A stretch of 21,317 nucleotides of DNA from contig CAJTKI010000024.1 in NCBI GenBank assembly GCA_910576875.1, positions 1 to 21,317 of the forward strand, written 5' to 3'. Positions 15,601 to 21,317 of this stretch are shown here, piece by piece. Numbering within the stretch: position 1 is the first letter of the stretch; each line of letters begins with the position of its first letter. The DNA comes from an uncultured Christensenella sp. (GTDB lineage Bacteria > Bacillota > Clostridia > Christensenellales > UBA3700). The translations under genes were made by a program, and so were the position numbers. Below the pieces are notes generated by a model. That model was not told where the DNA came from. It saw nothing but the letters and a program-made list of their open reading frames with translations, and ran no database searches.

Positions 15601-16227
15601 GACCGTAAAATCGGCATAAGGATGCGAAACGCTCGGCGTATAGTTCGTCAACGTGTTTTTCCGTCCCGCCGCATAATCTGTCCTGGAAACGTAAACGGCG
15701 GAATTGTTGAGCACCTTGCTGCGCATCGAGGAAGTCGAATACATATGCGACGGATACGCGAGCGCGTTGCTCTCGTCCGCCCATTCGTTGTACTGATATT
15801 TTGTACCGGACGTATTCATTTCCCACAGCGTCGCGATGACGTTGCCGCTTCTGTCCGTCGTCAGATGCGTGACCATCCATTCGCGCCCGCCGAGTTTTAC
15901 AAAGACATCGCTGCCGCCGTTGCGTCCGCGAATATCCAATGCCGTCTGTCCCGTCGCGGCAAGCGTACTCAAATCGGCGAACGTCGCGCCGCTGCCGCCC
16001 AATTTGGAATACAAATCGTCCATTGCCGAACGATCGAACATCTTACTGTCCGTACGCTGATCGTAATGCGGCGCCAGCAGTTCTTTGACCCGAACGATAT
16101 GGTCGGTGCCGACCGCGGCAAAAACCGTATCGCCCCGCATCGGAACGATCATCGTAACCGCCGCAATCAGCGCGCATACGATTGTCAAAATCCACACAAC
16201 GAAAGTTCTCTTTTCGATTCGATTCAT
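12637..16227 (-). CDS. Large exported Ig-like/MBG-like surface protein with DUF6273-like domain
   Basis: A 1,196-residue protein of unknown function. Residues 1-38 are a signal peptide (basic MNRIEKR, hydrophobic core, VFAA cleavage region). Residues about 110-361 resemble the DUF6273 domain: EWMVTH near the start, LWLPSTAEIG at 285-294, GGIWLRSG, and ELRPAVHLNLS at 351-361. From about 375 to 1125 there are repeated beta-sandwich modules with the MBG/Ig-like signature, for example ISWSIVKGVIDLSNVKWGY, FTWSIVKRRIPVDW, IDKRPLDIPVP and LDWTIRKARLPIQW. A membrane helix (about 1150-1174) and a strongly basic tail (RRYRKREYEDKRRERRE) end the protein; there is no LPXTG sortase motif. The start ATG at 16227 follows AAAGGA by ten bases; an upstream in-frame extension to 16284 is rejected because it precedes the signal peptide. 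Likely an adhesin or scaffold held by its C-terminus. It has its own promoter and terminator. Confidence 0.85.
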   Translation of the reverse strand: MNRIEKRTFVVWILTIVCALIAAVTMIVPMRGDTVFAAVGTDHIVRVKELLAPHYDQRTDSKMFDRSAMDDLYSKLGGSGATFADLSTLAATGQTALDIRGRNGGSDVFVKLGGREWMVTHLTTDRSGNVIATLWEMNTSGTKYQYNEWADESNALAYPSHMYSTSSMRSKVLNNSAVYVSRTDYAAGRKNTLTNYTPSVSHPYADFTVDKNLRKTSVTEYLVTPSQVAYQQSESVSSIIAWNYDAPNDAYGNTTGGNGFASGFNYEQGGANAKAHYGDWANDYLWLPSTAEIGCTEYPEQGLWKINPERITSAGGIWLRSGSITKANNAYALDSDGMQKSVSYAVTEMYELRPAVHLNLSKAETSGTATAVTVPTIGMSGAIEAKDYNGDAQTFALRNFDKTAVDVQVTGVDPAGKTIADGFSFDANTGEIQATKAGTYTVRFQLHAAADTYWDSGKDSVGERTLTFRIDPKTITVDFVASDGLGWIWSVGTQGTITATPVGLVSGESVKLKTYYYYQTNSDDIESVVDNVLDISRVTAIGQYTLCCELDGQEGSNANYKIASAQTRTFTVEPERADLSNMKWQYTADGKDVQDATAGMQLPYRWNEFNKAVVYELSVTGLPDYVTVDLGDAAYPDGYQNRSGSVVKPYETKALLRTDKNHLFDGKDLTKEVTISWSIVKGVIDLSNVKWGYSYYRGDEWIENEFASDAAAELQYNDGNPITVRVKSLPYGIRLKDSYVGDVRRSVGGPYTATVEAQFLDYEKENFDLIHEENLQFTWSIVKRRIPVDWEEIADKTAEGRPYYRWQIKSAHGDSVGENDAGVAWINAHDPGTDIYTYTVRAYLSPSAQANYVLEGAGGGDPSVTFRVGDGKQIAIVKFVGNLRVVYDGQAQFLPDAFTVIKPDNTPMLSTDYTVAYYRDDAARTPLADGEYPIGAGKYQIEIRLSAAAAAGYTLDVALVYAEIDKRPLDIPVPQAAEYSGKEIDCSVWLPAFDAQAMALDGVARATRAGDYQATLTLRDTDNYVWADGSTQALSLDWTIRKARLPIQWYAGDGTPTFIVPNAFASVLAIEYEYSDESGNPVAAADLQVGQRYRVTAKFPSDHECAGNFVFDDGSEAGALSAVSESFLFTGIGSSDSMLPGGADAQSVRLQTALLCVITAVVIVMAVVLCVISVQVGDIRRYRKREYEDKRRERRE

Positions 16228-16298
16228 CTTTCGGTTGTCCTTTCGATTATTTGCAAATCCGCGTTGTCGCGCGTTGCTTTGCATATACTACCATAGTA

Positions 16299-16327
16299 AT
16301 TGTATAAGAACGGTCGGCGAAAGTCAA
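16299..16327 (-). promoter_or_regulatory. SigA-type promoter of the large surface-protein gene
   Basis: TTGACT (16327-16322), 17-base spacer, TACAAT (16304-16299) on the minus strand. It lies just after the terminator of the upstream unit and gives a leader of about 65 nt. Confidence 0.75.
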
Positions 16328-16362
16328 GATGCTGACCGTTTTTACATTTTTCCCTTTGCATA

Positions 16363-16391
16363 TAAAAACGCCCGCTCCCGAAGGAGCGGGC
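16363..16391 (-). terminator. Terminator closing the polA-coaE-hypothetical unit
   Basis: Minus-strand GCCCGCTCC (16391-16383), loop TTCG, GGAGCGGGC (16378-16370), then GTTTTTATA. A nine-pair GC stem with a stable UUCG-type loop. Confidence 0.92.
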
Positions 16392-16415
16392 TTCTCTTCG
16401 ATCCCCGATCTCTTG

Positions 16416-16865
16416 TTATGCCAACGGCTCAACGACGAAATAACGCAACAGGTCGTCGTAACTGCCGCCGAAGCGCACGACTTTGCGCTTGACGACCGCG
16501 CCCGTCGCGTCGTAACGCGTCAATACGTTGTCTCCGAACGTCGTATAGCCGTCCTTGAAATACACAATCACGACGACGCCGGTATCGGCGACTTTGCCGA
16601 CGATCGGACGCCAGGTCATGCCTTTGAGTTCGTTGCGGAACAACTGCACGTCGCTGTTGGACAGGACGGTCTTCTTGATCTCGTACGATTGGGTCGCTTC
16701 GTTCCGGCCCACGCGCTCTTCCATGGAAACGCTCGACACGGTGTCGTAATCGAAATATTCGTCCACGTTGCGGTTGAGTTCGAACACGAGACTCAACACG
16801 ACGATCGTCGCCAAAACAAGCGCGACGACTGCGGCAACGATGATTTTCTTCTTCGTCAAATTCAT
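16416..16865 (-). CDS. Hypothetical membrane-anchored protein
   Basis: A 149-residue protein that I do not recognise. It begins MNLTKKKIIVAAVVALVLAT and continues hydrophobic to about residue 30, so it has one N-terminal membrane helix, inside-to-outside, with the remaining 120 residues probably outside the cell. The outer part is a mixed alpha/beta sequence with charged residues, including DVQLFRNELKGMTWRPIVGK and FKDGYTTFGDNVLTRYDATG, and no cysteines. The start ATG at 16865 follows GAAAGGAG by ten bases; a longer frame to 16919 would overlap coaE and precede the membrane helix. It lies 31 bp downstream of coaE on the same strand, so it is probably the last gene of the polA-coaE transcript, closed by a strong terminator. 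Confidence 0.8.
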   Translation of the reverse strand: MNLTKKKIIVAAVVALVLATIVVLSLVFELNRNVDEYFDYDTVSSVSMEERVGRNEATQSYEIKKTVLSNSDVQLFRNELKGMTWRPIVGKVADTGVVVIVYFKDGYTTFGDNVLTRYDATGAVVKRKVVRFGGSYDDLLRYFVVEPLA

Positions 16866-16896
16866 AATCCGACTGCTCCTTTCGGTTACTATTGAA

Positions 16897-17469
16897 TCAC
16901 GATTGCGCGCGATTGTCAACCGTTTGTACGATTTCTTTTAAGCGCGCCCGCGTCGTTTCTTTGCTTGCGGACGTATCGATCAGATCGTCGGCAAGCGCAA
17001 TCAGCGTCTCCTGCGGCGTCTGGGCGACGATGCGCCGAAGCGCCTGTTCGCGCGTCAATCCGCGCGACGCCAACCGCTGCACGCGCGTCTCGATCGGACA
17101 GTGCGCGCAGATGACCCGATCGAAAAATCCTTCCAATCCGCTGCCGACGTATACGGATACTTCGACGTACCAATCGCCGTCGCCCGCCGTGCGCGCGCGC
17201 AACAATTCTTTTATGCGCGGATGCGCCAACGCGTTGAGTTGCGCCAGACGGCGCGGATCGCCGAATACGATATCGCCAAGCGCCTTGCGGTCGATGCGTC
17301 CGTCGCGAACGGCGCCGAACGTACGCTCGATCGACGCGATATAGTCCGATTGGGCGCAGACTTCGTCGTACAGACGGTCGCAGTCCAACACCCGTTTGCC
17401 CATCTCGCGCAGCATCTCCCCGATCGTGGATTTGCCGGTCGCGATCGCGCCGATCACGGCGATCTTCAC
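16897..17469 (-). CDS. coaE: Dephospho-CoA kinase, GTG start
   Basis: A 190-residue kinase catalysing the last step of coenzyme A synthesis, ATP-dependent phosphorylation of the ribose 3'-OH of dephospho-CoA. The Walker A loop is GAIATGKST (7-15), shorter in side-chain character than the usual GGIGSGKS. Other family marks are VLDCDRLYDEV (the DxD-like acceptor site region), LAHPRIKELL, YVEVSVYVGSGLEGFFDRVI and the C-terminal DDLIDTSASKETTRARLKEI. The start is a GTG whose last bases overlap the polA TGA (GTGA), with GGAGG seven bases upstream inside polA, so translation is probably coupled. The frame remains open far upstream (to 18816) opposite no domain, which is an artefact of codon bias. 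PolA-CoaE adjacency is common in Firmicutes. Confidence 0.95.
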   Translation of the reverse strand: MKIAVIGAIATGKSTIGEMLREMGKRVLDCDRLYDEVCAQSDYIASIERTFGAVRDGRIDRKALGDIVFGDPRRLAQLNALAHPRIKELLRARTAGDGDWYVEVSVYVGSGLEGFFDRVICAHCPIETRVQRLASRGLTREQALRRIVAQTPQETLIALADDLIDTSASKETTRARLKEIVQTVDNRAQS

Positions 17470-20024
17470 TCTTTCGCCTCCAACCAGTTGTCTCCGACGC
17501 CGACGTCCGCGATCAACGGCACGTCCAACGCGACGACCTGTTCCATGCGTTGCTTGAGCAAAGCGCGAACTTGTTCTACTTCTTGCGGCGGCGTGTCCAC
17601 GATCAATTCGTCGTGCACCTGCATGATCAGTTTTGCTTGCAATCCCTGCGCGCGGATTCCGTCCGCGACCGCGATCATCGCCAGTTTGACGATATCGCTC
17701 GCCGAACCTTGCAACGGCATATTCATCGCGACGCGCTCCCCGAACGTGCGCATCGCGTACTTGGGCGATTGCAATTCCGGAATCGCGCGTCTGCGTTTGC
17801 AGAGCGTCGTGACGTAGCCGTTTGCTTTCGCCTGCTCCACGCACGCGTCCAGATACGTCTTGATGTGCGGATACGTCTCGAAATACCGCGCAATGAAATC
17901 GCGCGCTTTCCACACCGGAATCCCGAGATCTTCGGCAAGCCCGAAGTCGCTGATCCCGTAAATAATGCCGAAATTGACCGCTTTCGCCTGTCCGCGCATC
18001 GCGTGCGTCACGCGCTCGATCGGAACGCCGAACACCTGCGCCGCAGTCTGCGCATGAATGTCCCGCCCTTCCCGAAACGCGCGGATCATCGACGGATCTT
18101 TGCTGAACGCCGCCATCAGACGCAATTCGATCTGCGAATAGTCCGCGATGACGAGACGGTTGCCCGCGCTCGGAATAAACATCTTGCGGATCTGCCGGCC
18201 TTCTTCCTTGCGCACGGGAATGTTCTGCAAATTCGGTTCGGTCGAAGACAGTCTGCCCGTCGCCGTCACCGCCTGTTTGAAAATCGTATGGATCGCGCCG
18301 TGCGCGTCGATCAACGGCTGCATGCCGTCCAGATACGTGGATTTGAGTTTGCTCAACTCGCGGTAGCGCAAGATCGGTTCGATGATCGGATGCTGCCCTT
18401 TGAGCGATTGGAGCACTTCGACGTTGGTCGAATATCCGGTCTTCGTCTTCTTGCCCCCCTGCAAACGCAAGTCCTCGAACAGCACTTGCGCAAGTTGTTT
18501 CGTGGAATTGAGATTGAAGGCTTTTCCCGCCAGCTGCGTAATGACGTCGGTGATCTCGCCCAATTCGGCGGTAAAGCGTTCGTTGAGTTCGCGCATTGCC
18601 TGCGTATCGACGCAAAAACCGCGCGTCTCCATATCGTACAGCACGGGTACCAGCGGCAGTTCGATTTCGCGATACAGCGTCTGCAACTCCATGCGCTCCA
18701 TATCCGACCGCACCGTATCCCAGATCCGCAACAGTCCCGTCGCGGGCGCCGTCTCGTCCTGCGTGTATGCGGCGAGCAAGTCTTCGATCGTACGGAACGT
18801 GCGATTCGCGTCGCACAGATATGCGCCCAGCAATACGTCTTCGTACGGCGGCGCAATCGCGATGCCGTACGGCGCGAGCAAATGCATATACGACTTGACG
18901 TCAAACAAATATTTGGTCACGCCCGCGTCTTCGAGCAACGGACGCAACAGCGCGAGCAATTCGTCGTAATCGATGCCGTCGTCCAGCAGATTCTGACGAA
19001 TCGGCGCTTCGTATTCGCATTCCGCGTCGCAACACATGCGGATTTGTTTGTCCAGCACCAGCGCAAACGCGCCGCGTTCCTTGGCTTTTTGAACAAACGC
19101 GGCGACCGCCTGCGCGTCTTCGAGCGCGACGTGCTCGGTCTGCGCGCCTGCGACCGACTCGACAGCCGGCGCGGACGAATCGATCGGCATGCGCGCGCTC
19201 AGTTTGCCCAATTCCAATTTGCGCAACAACGCGTCGACAGTCGGATCGAAGGGCGTGCGCAACCGACACGCGTCCCAATCGAGCTGTACGGGCGCTTGCA
19301 GACAAATCGTCGCCAACTCGTACGACAGATACGCCTGATCGCGATCGTTCTCCAATTTCTCGCGCAGTTTCCCCTTGATCTCGTCGAGATGCGCGTACAC
19401 GCCGTCCAGCGTATCGTAGCGCGCCAGCAGGTCTTTGGCGGTCTTTTCGCCGACGCCGCCCACGCCCGGAATATTGTCGGACGCGTCTCCCATCAAGGAT
19501 TTCAAATCGATGATTTGCGACGGACGCAGACCGTCCTGCGCAAGTCGATCGGGCGTATATTCGTCGATCTCCGTGATGCCCTTGCGCGTCAGCAACACAG
19601 TCACGTTGTCGTCGATCAATTGCAAGCTGTCGCGATCTCCGGTCACGATATACGCCGGCATCGGACTGCGCTTGGCGATCGTGCCGATCAAATCGTCCGC
19701 CTCGTAACCGTCCGTCTCGACGATCGGCAGACGCATCGCGCGCAAGATCTCTTTGAGCGGTTCGAGCTGGCTCGCCAATTCGTCCGGCATGCCCTTGCGG
19801 GTCGCTTTGTACAGATCGTACATCTGCTTGCGGAACGTCGGCGCCTTACGGTCGAACGTCGCGACGATATGCGTCGGACGGTATTGATCGATCAGTTTGA
19901 GCAGCATATTCAGATAGCCGAAGATCGCGCCCGTGTGCTGACCTTCGCGATTGGTCAGATTGGGCAACGCGTAGTAAGCGCGGTTGATCAGGCTGTTGGA
20001 ATCCAGTAATACGAGTCGGTCCAT
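17466..20024 (-). CDS. polA: DNA polymerase I
   Basis: An 852-residue family A polymerase for Okazaki-fragment maturation and repair. The 5'-nuclease domain (1 to about 290) keeps its acidic sites: EADD (108-111), TGDRD (128-132), MGDASDN (178-184). The middle 3'-5' exonuclease-like domain (about 300-440) lacks the proofreading carboxylates: the ExoI position reads VLDKQ (323-327) rather than D-x-E, and ExoII reads FDVKS, so proofreading is probably absent, as in many Gram-positive PolAs. The polymerase domain has motif A DYSQIELR (Asp628), O-helix RGQAKAVNFGIIYG (Arg677, Lys681, Phe685, Tyr689) and motif C VHDE (804-806). The ATG at 20024 follows GGAG by five bases; a longer frame to 20186 lacks homology. 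First gene before coaE. Confidence 0.98.
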   Translation of the reverse strand: MDRLVLLDSNSLINRAYYALPNLTNREGQHTGAIFGYLNMLLKLIDQYRPTHIVATFDRKAPTFRKQMYDLYKATRKGMPDELASQLEPLKEILRAMRLPIVETDGYEADDLIGTIAKRSPMPAYIVTGDRDSLQLIDDNVTVLLTRKGITEIDEYTPDRLAQDGLRPSQIIDLKSLMGDASDNIPGVGGVGEKTAKDLLARYDTLDGVYAHLDEIKGKLREKLENDRDQAYLSYELATICLQAPVQLDWDACRLRTPFDPTVDALLRKLELGKLSARMPIDSSAPAVESVAGAQTEHVALEDAQAVAAFVQKAKERGAFALVLDKQIRMCCDAECEYEAPIRQNLLDDGIDYDELLALLRPLLEDAGVTKYLFDVKSYMHLLAPYGIAIAPPYEDVLLGAYLCDANRTFRTIEDLLAAYTQDETAPATGLLRIWDTVRSDMERMELQTLYREIELPLVPVLYDMETRGFCVDTQAMRELNERFTAELGEITDVITQLAGKAFNLNSTKQLAQVLFEDLRLQGGKKTKTGYSTNVEVLQSLKGQHPIIEPILRYRELSKLKSTYLDGMQPLIDAHGAIHTIFKQAVTATGRLSSTEPNLQNIPVRKEEGRQIRKMFIPSAGNRLVIADYSQIELRLMAAFSKDPSMIRAFREGRDIHAQTAAQVFGVPIERVTHAMRGQAKAVNFGIIYGISDFGLAEDLGIPVWKARDFIARYFETYPHIKTYLDACVEQAKANGYVTTLCKRRRAIPELQSPKYAMRTFGERVAMNMPLQGSASDIVKLAMIAVADGIRAQGLQAKLIMQVHDELIVDTPPQEVEQVRALLKQRMEQVVALDVPLIADVGVGDNWLEAKE

Positions 20025-20058
20025 AATTCTCCGTAACGCACATCGATTGATATTGTCT

Positions 20059-20087
20059 ATTATATACGAAAGCGCGCAAAAAGTAAA
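20059..20087 (-). promoter_or_regulatory. Promoter of polA-coaE
   Basis: TATAAT (20064-20059) with TTTACT (20087-20082) 17 bases upstream on the minus strand. The -10 is perfect, the -35 matches four of six. The start near 20052 gives a leader of about 28 nt. Confidence 0.7.
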
Positions 20088-20273
20088 GGCGGCGCGCCAA
20101 ATCGCGCGCATTCGACGCGGATTTGCGCAAAACGACGCGTCCGCCCGCGACGCCGCGGCGCACGCCCGATCCCAAACGTATAGCATAGTGTTTTATATTT
20201 TAGCCGAATTTCGTCTGGAATGATTTTATTTTATTGCGTATATGTCGATTTTTGTTCTGCGGGGACAAATGAT

Positions 20274-20303
20274 TTGACTTTCCTGTCCGAAGTTTGGTAT
20301 AAA
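20274..20303 (+). promoter_or_regulatory. Promoter of the Na+/phosphate cotransporter gene
   Basis: TTGACT (20274-20279), 18-base spacer, TATAAA (20298-20303) preceded by TGG, an extended -10. The start near 20310 gives a leader of about 118 nt, long for a simple gene. Confidence 0.7.
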
Positions 20304-20343
20304 AGAATCATAAGATATCGTTTCGATTTGGTTTTCGAATCCC

Positions 20344-20411
20344 GACGCTACGGGAAAGCGTCATGACACAGACGGAAAAAGTTTCCGCACCCACTGACCG
20401 CCGAACGGCGG
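20344..20411 (+). repeat. Three tandem small hairpins in the cotransporter leader
   Basis: Arms GACGCT/AGCGTC (20344-20349, 20357-20362), CGGAAA/TTTCCG (20373-20378, 20382-20387) and CCGCC/GGCGG (20398-20402, 20407-20411). The third lies about ten bases before the GAGGAAAG ribosome binding site. No known riboswitch class could be matched. Confidence 0.45.
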
Positions 20412-20427
20412 ACCGTACGAGGAAAGT

Positions 20428-21317
20428 ATGGAATTATTCAAATCCATTTTGATGCTGCTGGGCGGACTCGGCGTATTTCTGGTCGGCATCAAAACGATGG
20501 GCGACAATCTCGAAGCGCTCGCGGGCAACAAGCTCAAACAAATTTTCAATCGCATCAGCAACAATCGTTTTACCGGCGTTGCGCTCGGCGCGGGCGTTAC
20601 GGCAGTGATCCAAAGTTCGTCGGCGACGACGGTCATGGTCGTCGGTTTCGTCAACGCGGGCGTCATGACGCTGACGCAGGCGGCAAGCATCATCATGGGC
20701 GCGAACATCGGCACGACGATCTCCGCGCAGATCACTGCTCTGCAACAACTGCCGATCGCGGCGTTCTTTGCGGCGATGGCATGCGTGGGCGCGTTTATGC
20801 AAATGTCCAAACGCGACGGCATCAACAAACTCGGCGCGATTCTCGGCGGCGTCGGCGTGCTGTTCGTCGGACTGCACGTCATGAGCAGTTCGATGAATTC
20901 GCTCAAAGAAAACCCGACGATCGCGCAGGCGATCGCCAATACCGCCAATCCGTTCCTGTTGTTGCTGATCGGCATCGTGCTGACCGCGGTCATTCAGAGT
21001 TCGTCCGCGACGACGACGATCCTGATCAGTTTGGGCGCGGCGGATTTGATCACGCTGCGCGCGGCGATCTTCGTCACGATCGGCATCAACATCGGCACGT
21101 GCATCACCGCGGTGCTCGCATCGATCGGCGCGACGACCAACGGCAAACGCGCGTCGCTGATCCATCTGCTCTTCAACTGCTTCGGATCGCTCGTCTTCTT
21201 TATCATCGCGCTGTGCATGCCCGCCAAGGTGTTCGACGCGCTGTCCGGCACGTTCGGCGGTCTGATCTCGACGCAGATCGCAATGTTCCATACGATCTTC
21301 AATCTCACGACGACGCT
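20428..21317 (+). CDS. Na+/phosphate cotransporter family protein (3' truncated)
   Basis: The frame starts at the ATG at 20428, with GAGGA about four bases upstream, and runs off the window after 296 codons. It is a membrane protein with the duplicated core of the NptA/PNaS (SLC34-like) family: QSSSATT at 62-68 and again at 190-196, each followed by a paired GANIGTT (91-97) and GINIGTC (219-225). These inverted repeats form the sodium and phosphate binding sites. The N-terminus (MLLGGLGVFLVGIKTMGDNL) is typical. Members import phosphate with sodium; bacterial versions often carry a C-terminal PhoU-like domain, which would lie outside this window. It is transcribed divergently from polA from its own promoter, with a hairpin-rich leader. 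Substrate and direction (uptake or export) are inferred from the family only. Confidence 0.92.
   Translation, partial: MELFKSILMLLGGLGVFLVGIKTMGDNLEALAGNKLKQIFNRISNNRFTGVALGAGVTAVIQSSSATTVMVVGFVNAGVMTLTQAASIIMGANIGTTISAQITALQQLPIAAFFAAMACVGAFMQMSKRDGINKLGAILGGVGVLFVGLHVMSSSMNSLKENPTIAQAIANTANPFLLLLIGIVLTAVIQSSSATTTILISLGAADLITLRAAIFVTIGINIGTCITAVLASIGATTNGKRASLIHLLFNCFGSLVFFIIALCMPAKVFDALSGTFGGLISTQIAMFHTIFNLTTT

Larger units (their letters stand above)
20088..20427. other. Divergent intergenic region polA / Na-Pi cotransporter
   Basis: No gene was found in this stretch. The part next to polA (to about 20180) is GC-rich and contains a frame continuing upstream from polA without family similarity. 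The centre is AT-rich (20190-20270). The right part carries the cotransporter promoter and a leader of about 115 nt with three small hairpins. Confidence 0.6.

Noticed and set aside
14308..16296. 662-codon open frame on the plus strand
   Set aside because: Antisense shadow of the large surface-protein gene, again in codon register.
16897..18816. 639-codon frame that includes coaE
   Set aside because: Only the last 190 codons match dephospho-CoA kinase; the rest is another frame of polA. The GTG at 17469 with GGAGG upstream is the start.
17550..20009. 819-codon open frame on the plus strand
   Set aside because: Antisense to polA in codon register; Arg/His/Gln-rich composition without family resemblance.
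20344..20362. Guanidine-II (mini-ykkC)-like hairpin with ACGG in the loop
   Set aside because: Only one such loop is seen, and the second ACGR hairpin required for the motif is missing.
20434..21291. 285-codon minus-strand frame
   Set aside because: Antisense to the cotransporter gene, whose duplicated QSSSATT motifs make the plus-strand reading certain.
1..21317. CRISPR arrays, insertion sequences, prophage genes, toxin-antitoxin pairs
   Set aside because: No regularly spaced repeats, transposase, integrase, capsid or cognate toxin genes were seen; the lone XRE protein has no partner.

Overview
The window looks like chromosomal DNA of an uncultured member of the Clostridia (Firmicutes), GC-rich for that group. 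The evidence is a Thr-type T-box leader on thrS, the operon order infC-rpmI-rplT with a non-ATG infC start, a YtxC-like (sporulation-associated) gene directly upstream of thrS, a PolA whose proofreading motifs look degenerate, strong AGGAGG-type ribosome binding sites and SigA-type promoters. No phage, insertion sequence, CRISPR array or rRNA was seen. The species cannot be fixed from the sequence; a gut or rumen lineage is only a guess from the glycosidases.

Layout. 1-289 (+) is the C-terminal PDZ end of an HtrA-like protease, followed by a thioredoxin (359-670, +). Converging on it with a one-base gap is a three-gene minus-strand operon with one clear promoter: GH38 alpha-mannosidase (6395 to 3420), GH110-type alpha-1,3-galactosidase (3416 to 1767) and a membrane-anchored metallophosphoesterase (1733 to 672). 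A small solitary XRE regulator (6826-6617, -) lies just upstream, isolated by two tandem terminators.

7032-8123 (-) is the translation operon infC-rpmI-rplT, with an ATT start on infC and an attenuator-like leader. 8332-10578 (-) is thrS with a complete T-box leader and a consensus promoter. 10598-11317 (-) is the YtxC-like gene with a SigE-like promoter. On the plus strand follow a tRNA-Leu(GAG) and an MscS-type channel, each with its own terminator.

12637-16227 (-) is a 1,196-residue exported protein with a DUF6273-like N-terminal domain, many Ig-like/MBG-like modules and a C-terminal membrane anchor with a basic tail. Upstream of it is a small membrane-anchored protein (16416-16865, -), then coaE and polA, which overlap by 4 bp (16897-20024, -). 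Divergent from polA is a truncated Na+/phosphate cotransporter (20428-end, +) with a hairpin-rich leader.

Most of the region is housekeeping. The parts that deserve attention are the GH38-GH110-phosphoesterase operon, the large surface protein, the infC leader, and a codon usage that avoids TTA, CTA and TCA so thoroughly that antisense ORFs of more than 600 codons appear opposite real genes.
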